A stretch of 38,908 nt of DNA from Erythrobacteraceae bacterium CCH12-C2 (GTDB lineage Bacteria > Pseudomonadota > Alphaproteobacteria > Sphingomonadales > Sphingomonadaceae): NCBI GenBank assembly GCA_001556995.1, contig LSKF01000037.1:1-38908 (forward strand), given 5' to 3'. The position numbers and the translations under genes were made by a program. Below the pieces are notes generated by a model. That model had not been told where the DNA came from. It made no database searches and saw only the letters and a program-made list of their open reading frames with translations. This document shows, piece by piece, positions 16,702 through 24,584 of this stretch (position 1 is the first letter of the stretch; every line of letters begins with the position of its first letter).

Positions 16702-18533
16702 CCTTCGACCATCTCCGCCAGCATCAGCCAGCGTTCTTCCGCCGCGTCTTTTTCCGCCCGGGCGTTGGCGATGCCTTGGCTGATAGTGGCGAACCTTTGG
16801 GGGTCCTTGGTGTAGAGTTCGGGGTCGCTGAGCAGCGCCTCGCCTTTGGCGATAGCGGCTTCGAGTTCGGCGATCCGGGCGGGCAGGATTTCGTAATCGC
16901 GCTGGTCCTTGTAGGACAGTTTGACCCCCGCCGGAGGGGCGGGCGCGTTGGCGGGCGGTTGCGCAGTCGTTGCCCGGTCGTCGCGGGGTCGTTGCGCAGT
17001 CTTGGCGCTGCCATGCGGCGCTTTGCGCTTCGCCTCCCAATCGGCATAGCCGCCCGCGACAATATCCACCTTGCCTGACCCATCGAGGCCCAGCGTGACC
17101 GTTACCGTTCGGTCGAGAAAGTCGCGGTCGTGGCTGACGATCAGCACTGTGCCATCGAAATCGGCTATGACTTCCTGAAGCAGATCAAGGGTTTCAAGGT
17201 CGAGATCATTGGTCGGTTCGTCGAGCACCAGCAGGTTAGCGGTGCGCGCAAATTCGCGCGCCAAGAGCAGGCGGGAACGCTCCCCGCCCGACAGGATGCC
17301 GACCTTGGTATCGACCAGCCCGGGATCGAACAGGAAGTCCTTGAGATACGCCATCACATGCTTGCGCACCCCCCGAACATCGATCCAGTCCCCCCCTTGG
17401 GCGAGGATCTGGCGCACGGTGGCACCCGGTTCGAGGATCTTGCGCTGCTGGTCGATCATCACACCCGAAAGCGTGCGGGCGTGGGTGACGGTTCCGGTGT
17501 CGGGCTCCAGCTCTTTCGTGAGCATTTTCAACAAGGTGGTCTTGCCCGCCCCATTCGCGCCAACGATGCCGATGCGGTCGCCGTTCTGGATGCGCAAGGA
17601 GAACGGCTTGATGATGGCGCGGTCGCCAAAGGACTTGGAAATGCCTTCCGCGACAATCACCGATTTCGACTTGAAATCATCATCGCTCGAAAGCTTCAGC
17701 TTGGCCGTTCCCGCGCCGGAGATCATCGCCGCTCGGGTAGCGCGCATCTGGAACAGCTTTTCGAGCCGCCCCTGATTGCGCTTGCGCCGCGCGGTGACCC
17801 CGCGTTCGAGCCAGTGGGCTTCGATCTTGAGCTTGGCATCCATCCGCTCGGCGGCGCGGGCTTCCTCGGCGTAGACCTGTTCCTCCCAGGCTTCATAGCC
17901 GCCGAACCCGATCTCCTTGCGCCGCAGCGTGCCCCGGTCGAGCCACAGGGTTGCCCGCGTCAGGCGGGTGAGGAAGGTGCGGTCGTGGCTGATGGTGATG
18001 AAGGCGCCGCGATAGCGGGTGAGCCAGTCCTCCAGCCAGTCGATGGCGGAAAGATCAAGGTGGTTGGTCGGCTCGTCCAGCAGCAGCAAATCGGGGTCCT
18101 GCGCCAGCGCCCGGGCGAGCGCGGCGCGGCGGCGTTCGCCCCCGCTCGCGGTGGCGGACAGGCGGCTCATGTCGATGCCGAGTTGGCCCGCAATCGCCTC
18201 GACCTCGTGCGCTGCGGGCGCATCCTCGCCGCCCAGTGCGAAGTCCATCAGCGTGCCGGTGCCGCTGAAATCGGGCTCCTGCTCCAGAAACACGATCCGC
18301 GTCCCCGGCTTCACCCGCCGCTGGCCGCGGTCGGGTTCGATCTTGCCAGTGATGATCTTGAGCAGGGTCGTCTTGCCAGCGCCGTTCCTCCCGATCAGCG
18401 CCATCCGGTCACCCGGAAGCACGTGCAGATCGATGGGCTCCGCGCCGCTTGTGGGGGTTGGGCCGCCGAACAGCCAGCGCCCGCCCTGTTGCAATGCGAG
18501 GCCTTCGAGCGAAAAGATGGGGGGCTGTGCCAT
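16698..18533 (-). CDS. ABC-F family ATPase, Uup type
   Basis: A soluble tandem ATPase with no membrane domain, acting at the ribosome or on DNA junction structures as described for Uup. From the ATG at 18533 it has 611 residues; a TTG start four codons earlier is possible. The first Walker A is GRNGAGKTT and the second GANGAGKTT, with signatures SGGERRRAALAR and LSGGERSRLLLAR. The Walker B motifs are LLLLDEPTNHLDL and LLVLDEPTNDLDL. The C-terminus carries an Ala/Pro linker and a helical coil (YEILPARIAELEAAIAKGE), the Uup-type C-terminal domain. It is coupled to the UDG-family gene by a 4-base overlap. Confidence 0.9.
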   Translation of the reverse strand: MAQPPIFSLEGLALQQGGRWLFGGPTPTSGAEPIDLHVLPGDRMALIGRNGAGKTTLLKIITGKIEPDRGQRRVKPGTRIVFLEQEPDFSGTGTLMDFALGGEDAPAAHEVEAIAGQLGIDMSRLSATASGGERRRAALARALAQDPDLLLLDEPTNHLDLSAIDWLEDWLTRYRGAFITISHDRTFLTRLTRATLWLDRGTLRRKEIGFGGYEAWEEQVYAEEARAAERMDAKLKIEAHWLERGVTARRKRNQGRLEKLFQMRATRAAMISGAGTAKLKLSSDDDFKSKSVIVAEGISKSFGDRAIIKPFSLRIQNGDRIGIVGANGAGKTTLLKMLTKELEPDTGTVTHARTLSGVMIDQQRKILEPGATVRQILAQGGDWIDVRGVRKHVMAYLKDFLFDPGLVDTKVGILSGGERSRLLLAREFARTANLLVLDEPTNDLDLETLDLLQEVIADFDGTVLIVSHDRDFLDRTVTVTLGLDGSGKVDIVAGGYADWEAKRKAPHGSAKTAQRPRDDRATTAQPPANAPAPPAGVKLSYKDQRDYEILPARIAELEAAIAKGEALLSDPELYTKDPQRFATISQGIANARAEKDAAEERWLMLAEMVEG

Positions 18534-18649
18534 GGGATGCGCCAACTAGGGGCTTGCAAGCCGCGCCACAAGCCTTGCGCTGCGCCATGGTTCATTGCGG
18601 CGAAAGCAGGAGGGGTGCAATGGCGCGGCCACACTGGAGGAACCGACTG

Positions 18650-19408
18650 ATGATCAAGCCCGCCACCCTGATGATTGCCGCCGCTGCTGCCGCGCTCGCG
18701 ATCCCGGCGCACAGCCTTGCCGCTGCCGAGATCGCAATCGAGGCCAATGGCCCCGTCGTCGAACTCAGCGTCTTTGAAAGCGTCTCGGTCGCCCCCGACA
18801 TCGCGACGATTGGCGCAGGCGTGACCAGCGAAGCGCCGACCGCGACTGAGGCGCTGCGGAACAATTCGGCAGAGATGGCCAGAGTGATCGCCCGGATCAA
18901 GGCGCTCGGGGTGGCTGACAAGGACATCCAGACCACCGGCATCAATCTCAACGCGCAGTATGATTACGATCAGGAGGCCCGGCGTTCGGTGTTCAGGGGC
19001 TATCAGGCGTCGAACCGGGTGAGTGTGATCCTGCGCAAGATCGACGATACGGGCCGGGTGCTCGATGCGCTGGTGGCAGCGGGTGCGACCGATATCAATG
19101 GCCCCAGCTTTGCCATCGAGAACGATGAGCGGGCCAAGGATGCCGCGCGCAAGCGGGCGATCGAGCGGGCGCAGGCGCGGGTCAAGGCCTATGCCGATCT
19201 GTTCGGCTATTCGGGGGCCAAAGTGCTCGCGATTGCTGAAAACATCGAAGGGCGCGGGGCCATGCCGGAAATGGCGATGATGAAAATAAGCGCCGATATG
19301 CCCGCCGCCGCGCCGCCGCCGGTGCAACCGGGGATGGTCTCGACCGGGATCAGCATCACTATCAAATACGAGCTGGTGAAGGACGAAGAGGCCAGCCCGG
19401 CGGGTTGA
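18650..19408 (+). CDS. SIMPL-domain (DUF541) periplasmic protein
   Basis: A 252-residue exported protein. The ATG at 18650 has GGAGG nine bases upstream, and a signal peptide follows (ATLMIAAAAAALAIPAHSLA). The SIMPL fold covers the rest: VSVAPDIATIGAGVTSEAPT, then KALGVADKDIQTTGINLNAQ and a C-terminal ISITIKYEL strand. Characterised members bind to stress- or envelope-related partners, but the biochemical role is unknown. It is divergent from the ABC-F gene and 50 bases ahead of a small PepSY protein. Confidence 0.87.
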   Translation: MIKPATLMIAAAAAALAIPAHSLAAAEIAIEANGPVVELSVFESVSVAPDIATIGAGVTSEAPTATEALRNNSAEMARVIARIKALGVADKDIQTTGINLNAQYDYDQEARRSVFRGYQASNRVSVILRKIDDTGRVLDALVAAGATDINGPSFAIENDERAKDAARKRAIERAQARVKAYADLFGYSGAKVLAIAENIEGRGAMPEMAMMKISADMPAAAPPPVQPGMVSTGISITIKYELVKDEEASPAG

Positions 19409-19458
19409 TGGGCCATTCACGGCTTGTTCAATGGCTGCGGGCTAGGCATGATATTGTC

Positions 19459-19764
19459 ATGAAACCTCTGATTGCCTTTACTTGCGCCGCGCTCGGTTTT
19501 GCGCTTGCTGTCCCTGCGGTGGCGGCGCAGGATCAGGCGCGCAATGATCAGGGCGAGGCACGGCGCGAGGCGGAAGCGGGCAACCAGCTCAAGCTGCGCG
19601 ATATCGAGCGGCGCATTCTGCCGCAAATGCAGGGGGCCGAATATCTCGGCCCGGCCTATGATGCGACCGCGCGCGCCTACCGGCTCAAGTTCATCAAGGA
19701 TGGCCGTGTGACCTATGTCGATGTCGATGCCCGCACCGGGCGCATCATCGGCCGGTCGCGCTAA
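19459..19764 (+). CDS. PepSY-domain-like periplasmic protein
   Basis: A 101-residue protein. The ATG at 19459 starts a clean signal peptide (LIAFTCAALGFALAVPAVAA); an upstream in-frame start would bury it. The mature part ends in RLKFIKDGRVTYVDVDARTG, the strand-turn-strand pattern of PepSY domains. Small PepSY proteins are often encoded beside two-component systems, as here, with the response regulator 123 bases downstream. They may modulate the sensor or a protease. Function inferred from context. Confidence 0.75.
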   Translation: MKPLIAFTCAALGFALAVPAVAAQDQARNDQGEARREAEAGNQLKLRDIERRILPQMQGAEYLGPAYDATARAYRLKFIKDGRVTYVDVDARTGRIIGRSR

Positions 19765-19827
19765 CTTCGGAGCCATGATGCGGGATCGATGGCAGTTAGC
19801 AGTGGCACGCGCCCAAGCGCCTTGCTT

Positions 19828-19839
19828 GACGCTAGCGTC
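19828..19839. promoter_or_regulatory. 12-bp perfect palindrome upstream of the response regulator
   Basis: GACGCTAGCGTC is a perfect 12-base palindrome 49 bases upstream of the response-regulator ATG. It overlaps TTGACG (19826-19831), a possible -35 hexamer. Autoregulation by the response regulator or control by another factor is possible; OmpR-type regulators more often use direct repeats. Confidence 0.35.
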
Positions 19840-19887
19840 CCAATAGCGCACGACCCGCGCCAACGTAATACAGAAACAGGGTGAAAA

Positions 19888-20565
19888 ATGCGCATTCTGA
19901 TCGTCGAAGATGAACCCACTCTCGGCGCACAGCTGAAGGCGACGCTGGAGGGCCAAGGCTATGCCGTCGACCTCTCTGCCGATGGCGAGGACGGGCACTT
20001 CATGGGCTCGACCGAGGATTATGACGCGGTGGTCCTCGATCTCGGCCTGCCCGAGATCGACGGGCTTACGGTGCTCGGCATGTGGCGGCGTGAGGGGCGG
20101 ACCTTCCCGGTGCTCGTCCTGACCGCGCGCGATTCATGGTCCGACAAGGTCGCGGGGCTCGATGCGGGCGCGGATGATTACCTCGCCAAGCCCTTCCAGA
20201 CCGAAGAGCTGATCGCCCGCCTGCGTGCGCTCATCCGGCGCGCCAGCGGCAACACCTCATCGGAGCTGACGGCGGGTGAGGTGCGGCTCGACACCCGCTC
20301 GGGCCGGGTCACGCTGGCGGGCGAGCCGGTCAAGCTGACCGCGCAGGAATATAAGCTGCTCTCCTACCTCTTGCATCACAAGGGCAAGGTGGTGAGCCGC
20401 ACCGAACTGATCGAGCATATCTATGATCAGGACTTCGATCGGGACTCCAACACCATCGAAGTCTTCGTCACCCGTATCCGCAAAAAGCTTGGCGCAGACG
20501 TGATAACGACCATCCGTGGCCTCGGTTACAGCCTCGACGACCCCGCCGATCAGCCGCGCGCCTGA
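19888..20565 (+). CDS. OmpR/PhoB-family response regulator (PhoP-like)
   Basis: A 225-residue transcription factor. The receiver domain starts MRILIVEDEP, and the phosphoacceptor Asp lies in VVLDLGLPEIDG (about D51). The switch residues are in VLTARD, and K is in YLAKPF. The C-terminal winged helix (about 127-220) ends with TIEVFVTRIRKKL and TIRGLGYSL. The PhoP-like layout and the adjacent kinase point to an envelope or ion stress response; the signal is unknown. The 3' end overlaps the kinase gene if the kinase starts at GTG 20516. Confidence 0.93.
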   Translation: MRILIVEDEPTLGAQLKATLEGQGYAVDLSADGEDGHFMGSTEDYDAVVLDLGLPEIDGLTVLGMWRREGRTFPVLVLTARDSWSDKVAGLDAGADDYLAKPFQTEELIARLRALIRRASGNTSSELTAGEVRLDTRSGRVTLAGEPVKLTAQEYKLLSYLLHHKGKVVSRTELIEHIYDQDFDRDSNTIEVFVTRIRKKLGADVITTIRGLGYSLDDPADQPRA

Positions 20566-22048
20566 GGCATTGCCTGAGGCGGCGGCGCGCGACGGCGATG
20601 CCCCCGTAGCTGTGCCTGATGGCGCGGCCAGCGCGCTTGCGGATACGCCACCTCCCACCTCTCGCAACCGCGCCAGCCTTGCGCGGCGCATGGGGTTGAT
20701 CGCGGCCGGGTGGATCTTCGTGCTGCTGCTGGGCGGCGGCATCGCTCTCGAGCGCACGCTCACCCGGCAGGTCGAGGCCAATTTCGACGAGCAGCTCGAT
20801 TACATCCTCACCGCGATGATCGCCTCCGCCGAGATCGATCCGTTTGGCGAGGTGTGGTTCTACCGCGCGCTGGGCGATCAGCGGTTTCTTGAACCGGGCA
20901 GCGGGCTTTACTGGCAGATCAGCGGCGGGGATGGCGAACCCTTGGCTTCGCGCAGCCTGTGGGACCGCACAATGACCTTGCAAGGAAGCGCGGCGCCGGG
21001 ATTGACGGGCACGGATGAGCATTTCGACAGCGAGGTCCATTTCTACAATTCATCGCAGTTCAAGGGCGAACCGCTGCGCATCGCCGAGCGCACCGTGATC
21101 CTCCCGGGCAGCGAGACCCGCTGGACCTTTGCGGTCGCCAGCGCGACCGAGCAGATGGACCGGCAGGTGGGCCAGGTACGGCTGATCCTCATCTGGAGCT
21201 TTGCCGTCCTCGGCTTTGGCCTGTTGATGATGGCGCTGGTCCAGATCCGCTATGGCCTCTCGCCGCTGCGCCGGGTGCGTGCGGCGATCCAGAACCTGCG
21301 CACCACTGGTGTGGGCCGGATCACCGACCCGCTCCCGCTGGAAGTTCAGCCGCTGGTTGAGGAACTGAACGCGCTGCTGGAACATTCCGAGCGCCAGGCC
21401 GAAGAAGCGCGCCGCCATGCGGGCAATCTTGCCCATGCCCTGAAGACCCCGCTGACCGTGCTCACCAACGCCGCCACCGCGCGCGCGCCCGATCTGGGCA
21501 CGGCGGTGATGCGCGAGACGCGCACGATGCAGCGCCATGTCGATCACCACTTGGCGCGCGCCCGGGCTGTCGGCCGCCGCGCCGTCGGCCATGCCCGCAC
21601 CAATGTGATGGCCAGTGCCGAAGCGGTGCGCCGCGCGGTCGAACGGCTTCATCCCGAAGCCCGGCTCGATCTGGCCGGTGACCGCAACGCGCACGTGACG
21701 ATAGAGCGACAGGATCTGGATGAGTTGCTTGGCAACCTGATTGAAAATGCGGCGAAATATGGCGGCGGCAGTGTGTTTGTCACCATTGACCCTGATGACG
21801 CCGCAGCCGCTCGCGATCCCAAGCAATGTCTTATCTGGGTCGAAGATGACGGGCCCGGCATCCCCGAGGCCGAGCGCAGCCGCATCTTCGATCGCGGCGT
21901 CAGGCTCGATACCGACAAGCCCGGCACCGGGCTCGGCCTCGCGATCGTGCGCGATGTTGCGGAGATTTATGGCGGCAGTGTCCGGCTCGGCACGAGCGAG
22001 GATCTCGGCGGGTTGCTTGTCGAACTGCGCCTCCCACGGGCTGCTTGA
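20516..22048 (+). CDS. Membrane sensor histidine kinase (PhoQ-like)
   Basis: Partner kinase of the upstream regulator, up to 510 residues. The GTG at 20516 overlaps the regulator by 50 bases; a TTG at 20570, five bases after the regulator stop, is an alternative that drops 18 residues. Membrane segments at about 59-79 and 222-243 flank a periplasmic sensor of about 140 residues. The dimerisation box is HAGNLAHALKTPLTVL with H307, followed by N-box LLGNLIENAAKYG and ATP-lid motifs DDGPGIP and GTGLGLAIV. The NLAHALKTPL form is that of PhoQ-like kinases. Confidence 0.9.
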   Translation: MASVTASTTPPISRAPEALPEAAARDGDAPVAVPDGAASALADTPPPTSRNRASLARRMGLIAAGWIFVLLLGGGIALERTLTRQVEANFDEQLDYILTAMIASAEIDPFGEVWFYRALGDQRFLEPGSGLYWQISGGDGEPLASRSLWDRTMTLQGSAAPGLTGTDEHFDSEVHFYNSSQFKGEPLRIAERTVILPGSETRWTFAVASATEQMDRQVGQVRLILIWSFAVLGFGLLMMALVQIRYGLSPLRRVRAAIQNLRTTGVGRITDPLPLEVQPLVEELNALLEHSERQAEEARRHAGNLAHALKTPLTVLTNAATARAPDLGTAVMRETRTMQRHVDHHLARARAVGRRAVGHARTNVMASAEAVRRAVERLHPEARLDLAGDRNAHVTIERQDLDELLGNLIENAAKYGGGSVFVTIDPDDAAAARDPKQCLIWVEDDGPGIPEAERSRIFDRGVRLDTDKPGTGLGLAIVRDVAEIYGGSVRLGTSEDLGGLLVELRLPRAA

Positions 22049-22141
22049 GCGCCGGCGCGAAGGGTTTGCTCAGCAGCGGCGTTGAGCAGGCACAGGGCAG
22101 GGCGCCGCCCTTTTGTGAGATGAGGCCATTCGCGAGCCAGA

Positions 22142-22750
22142 ATGAAAGCCAGCGTGACGCCTTCGCCGACCACCCCTGACATCGCCCCGCCCGGCGATGA
22201 CGGGGCACTGTCGGCACGGCTGGCGGCCCGCGATCCGGCGGCGCTGCGCGAAGTAATCGCGCGCCACGCCGGGGCGCTCCACCGCGTCGCCTACCGGATG
22301 ACCGGCGATGCGCATGAAGCGGAGGATATTGTGCAGGAGGCTGTGTTGCGATTGTGGGATCAGGCGCCGGGCCTGGCCGCGCGCCAACCTGCCGCCAGCT
22401 TGCGTCTGGGCGGCTGGCTCCAGCGGGTTGTCACCAACCTTGCTATTGATCGCCTGCGCCGCTCCCGGCGCCTGATCCATGGTGAGGTGCCGGATACCGA
22501 GGATGAGGCGCCGCTCGCCGACGCGCTGATCGCGGCGGGTGAGCGCGAGCGGACCGCGCGGGCGCTGATCGCCGCGCTGCCCGAACGCCAGCGCGCCGCG
22601 ATCGTGCTGACCTATTACGAGGAATTGCCCAATGCCGAAGCGGCGGCGGTGCTGGATATGAACATCAAGGCATTCGAAAGCCTGCTGCATCGCGCCCGGA
22701 CGGCGCTGCGTCAGGCCTTTGCCGCGCAAGGAGACACGCCATGCGCGTGA
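22142..22750 (+). CDS. ECF-type RNA polymerase sigma factor
   Basis: A 202-residue group IV sigma factor. Region 2 spans about residues 35-115 (RVAYRMTGDAHEAEDIVQEAVLRLW, then LQRVVTNLAIDRLRR). Region 4 spans about 140-195 (ALPERQRAAIVLTYYEELPNAEAAAVL and KAFESLLHRAR). The product redirects RNA polymerase to a small regulon under an unknown signal. The next gene starts 10 bases before its stop, the common arrangement for a sigma factor and its anti-sigma factor. Confidence 0.92.
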   Translation: MKASVTPSPTTPDIAPPGDDGALSARLAARDPAALREVIARHAGALHRVAYRMTGDAHEAEDIVQEAVLRLWDQAPGLAARQPAASLRLGGWLQRVVTNLAIDRLRRSRRLIHGEVPDTEDEAPLADALIAAGERERTARALIAALPERQRAAIVLTYYEELPNAEAAAVLDMNIKAFESLLHRARTALRQAFAAQGDTPCA

Positions 22751-23709
22751 ACGAGAATGATCCCGGAGGCCCGATTGCGCCCGCCAGCCCGCTGGCCCAC
22801 ATGCTCGATGATTATTCCGTGCCGCCGCTCTCCGCTGGCTTTGCCGACCGGGTACTGGCCGCCGCGCAAACCCGCGCTGCGCCGCTCCCCGCACGGCGCA
22901 GCGCGCGGCGCGGGTGGGGCTGGCGCATGGGGCGCGGGCTCGCCATTGGTGCAGTCGGCTTTGGCGTGCTGGCGAGTGCGGCGGCGGCGACGGGGCTGCT
23001 GGATCGCTACAATCTCCCCGTGCCCTCGGCCGCGCAGGTGTGGGCGAGTGTGACAGGGAGCGCCGTGCCATCTGCTGCACCAGCCAAGGCACCGGTGTCA
23101 GAACCCGCTCCAGCCCTCGTTGTGGCGGAGGTGCCTCCGGCACCCGTCGAGATCCAGGGGCTGATCGACACGCCAGAGGAGCTGGCCGAGGCCTTTCGCC
23201 GGATTGATACGGTGCGGCAAGGACGCAGCGAAGCGCGCCGGGTGATGACCGACCAGAAGATCGATGCCGCCATCGCGCGCCGCAGGGCCGAAGGCCTGCC
23301 GCTGCCGAGCCCCGAAGAGGAAGCGCGCCTGCGCCAGCGGATTGCCGATTCGCAGGCCCAGCGCGACCAGCGCGCCGCCGAGCGCTTGGCGCTGCGGCGC
23401 GAGGAAATGGCGAGCAAGGTCGCAAATGGCGAGGCCTTGACCCGCGAGGATGTTTTGCGGCCTCTTCGCGAGGATCAACGCGCGCTGGAGCGTCAGGACC
23501 GTCTCCAGCGCTTGCGCCAGATGACCCCGGCCCAGCGCCGCGAGGCGTTGCGCCGCTTGCCACCAGAGGAGCGCGCCGCCGTGATCGAGCTCTGGCGCAC
23601 ACGGCGCGGTGCGGCGCAGCCCGGGCAGGCCCCGGCTGTCCCGGACATTGTCCCGCCCGAGCCTGCGCCGAGCAGTGCCGAAGCGCAGCCCGATCCGGTT
23701 CCTGAGTAA
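22741..23709 (+). CDS. Putative membrane anti-sigma factor with a long charged C-terminal region
   Basis: A 322-residue protein I cannot place in a named family. Residues about 20-45 (MLDDYSVPPLSAGFADRVLAAA) resemble the N-terminus of anti-sigma-like proteins encoded next to ECF sigma genes. One membrane segment follows at about 64-85 (GRGLAIGAVGFGVLASAAAATG), then a Pro/Ala linker. A long Arg/Glu-rich helical region (about 140-290) carries EERL/PAQRREALRRLPPEERA-type repeats, like DUF3106 or CpxP-type periplasmic helices. The anti-sigma call rests mainly on the 10-base overlap with the sigma gene. Confidence 0.6.
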   Translation: MRVNENDPGGPIAPASPLAHMLDDYSVPPLSAGFADRVLAAAQTRAAPLPARRSARRGWGWRMGRGLAIGAVGFGVLASAAAATGLLDRYNLPVPSAAQVWASVTGSAVPSAAPAKAPVSEPAPALVVAEVPPAPVEIQGLIDTPEELAEAFRRIDTVRQGRSEARRVMTDQKIDAAIARRRAEGLPLPSPEEEARLRQRIADSQAQRDQRAAERLALRREEMASKVANGEALTREDVLRPLREDQRALERQDRLQRLRQMTPAQRREALRRLPPEERAAVIELWRTRRGAAQPGQAPAVPDIVPPEPAPSSAEAQPDPVPE

Positions 23710-23829
23710 GCAAAAATCGCGCTTCCCGCGACCGCGTCGCAGCCCGCCAAACGGTGCTGCGTGCTGTTCACTATGGGTTCACGGGCGCCAAGCGACTGAT
23801 AGGGCATCGCAAGACGAAGCCCTGTCACC

Positions 23830-24213
23830 ATGATCGCACCGCGCAGCAGCCTTTTCCTTCTTGTCGCCCTGCTCGGCGGCTGCGCAACCGGCGATTCCCT
23901 CAAAGGCCAGCGTACGGTATTCAGCAATCCCTATGTCCCGCCCGTGCTCGATCAGCGCGGCATCGGTCCGCAATGCGAGGTCGATTTCGGGCGCGATGCC
24001 ACTTGCCTCAGCGGGCCGGTGAACTATTCGCGGCGCGGGCGCACGGCGGTGCTGGCGAACGGGGACATTGAGCGTCTCACCCGCGCGCAGAGGCGGCTGG
24101 TGCGCGAGCGGGCCGAGCTGATTGAAGCGCGGCGCATTGCCCTGCCACCGCTGCCCGCACCGCCGCCCGAGCCTGTCCTGCCCACCGCAGAACCTGACAG
24201 CGCGCAGCCCTAG
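23830..24213 (+). CDS. Small lipoprotein of unknown function
   Basis: A 127-residue protein with a lipoprotein signal peptide (SLFLLVALLGGC, lipid-modified Cys at about 18). The mature part has two further cysteines and ends in a proline-rich tail (PPLPAPPPEPVLP). I do not recognise the family. Its TAG stop shares the CTAG palindrome at 24210-24213 with the stop of the convergent chorismate mutase gene. Confidence 0.65.
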   Translation: MIAPRSSLFLLVALLGGCATGDSLKGQRTVFSNPYVPPVLDQRGIGPQCEVDFGRDATCLSGPVNYSRRGRTAVLANGDIERLTRAQRRLVRERAELIEARRIALPPLPAPPPEPVLPTAEPDSAQP

Positions 24214-24518
24214 CCGGCCTGCGCGCGCTCGTGGTGGCGGATCACTTCATTGATGATGAAGCGCAGGAATTTCTCGGAGAATTCAGGATCAAGATCGGCC
24301 TCCTCCGACAGTTTCCGCAACCGCGCGATCTGGCGCGCCTCGCGGTCAGGATCGGCGGGGGGCAGGGTGGCTTTGGCCTTGTACTCGCCCACGGCCTGCG
24401 TGATCCGGAACCGTTCGGCCAGCATGTGGATCAGCGCTGCATCAATATTGTCGATGCTCTTGCGAAAGGCGGCAAGAACCGGATCAGGTGCGGCGGAATG
24501 GTGCGTGGGATCGGACAT
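24210..24518 (-). CDS. Chorismate mutase, AroQ type
   Basis: Converts chorismate to prephenate for phenylalanine and tyrosine synthesis. It is a monofunctional all-helical protein of 102 residues from the ATG at 24518. FRKSIDNIDAALIHMLAER is the first helix with the conserved R and D residues. KAKATLPPADPDREARQIARL supplies the active-site K and R, and FLRFIINEVIRHHE the last helix. Longer in-frame starts exist, but they run into the start of the divergent prenyl synthase. No strong ribosome binding site is visible. Confidence 0.88.
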   Translation of the reverse strand: MSDPTHHSAAPDPVLAAFRKSIDNIDAALIHMLAERFRITQAVGEYKAKATLPPADPDREARQIARLRKLSEEADLDPEFSEKFLRFIINEVIRHHERAQAG

Positions 24519-24584
24519 AGGCTGCAAACCTAGCACCAATTCACCGCTTGCCAAGCGCGCCAGCGACCCCGTAAGGCTCGCGCT

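Noticed and set aside
16702..17040. N-terminal extension of the UDG-family frame
   Set aside because: It overlaps the ABC-F gene out of frame; the GTGA overlap at 16698-16701 gives a natural start.
17130..18650. 506-codon open frame antisense to the ABC-F gene
   Set aside because: The ABC-F frame is fully explained by paired Walker and signature motifs; the antisense product is low-complexity.
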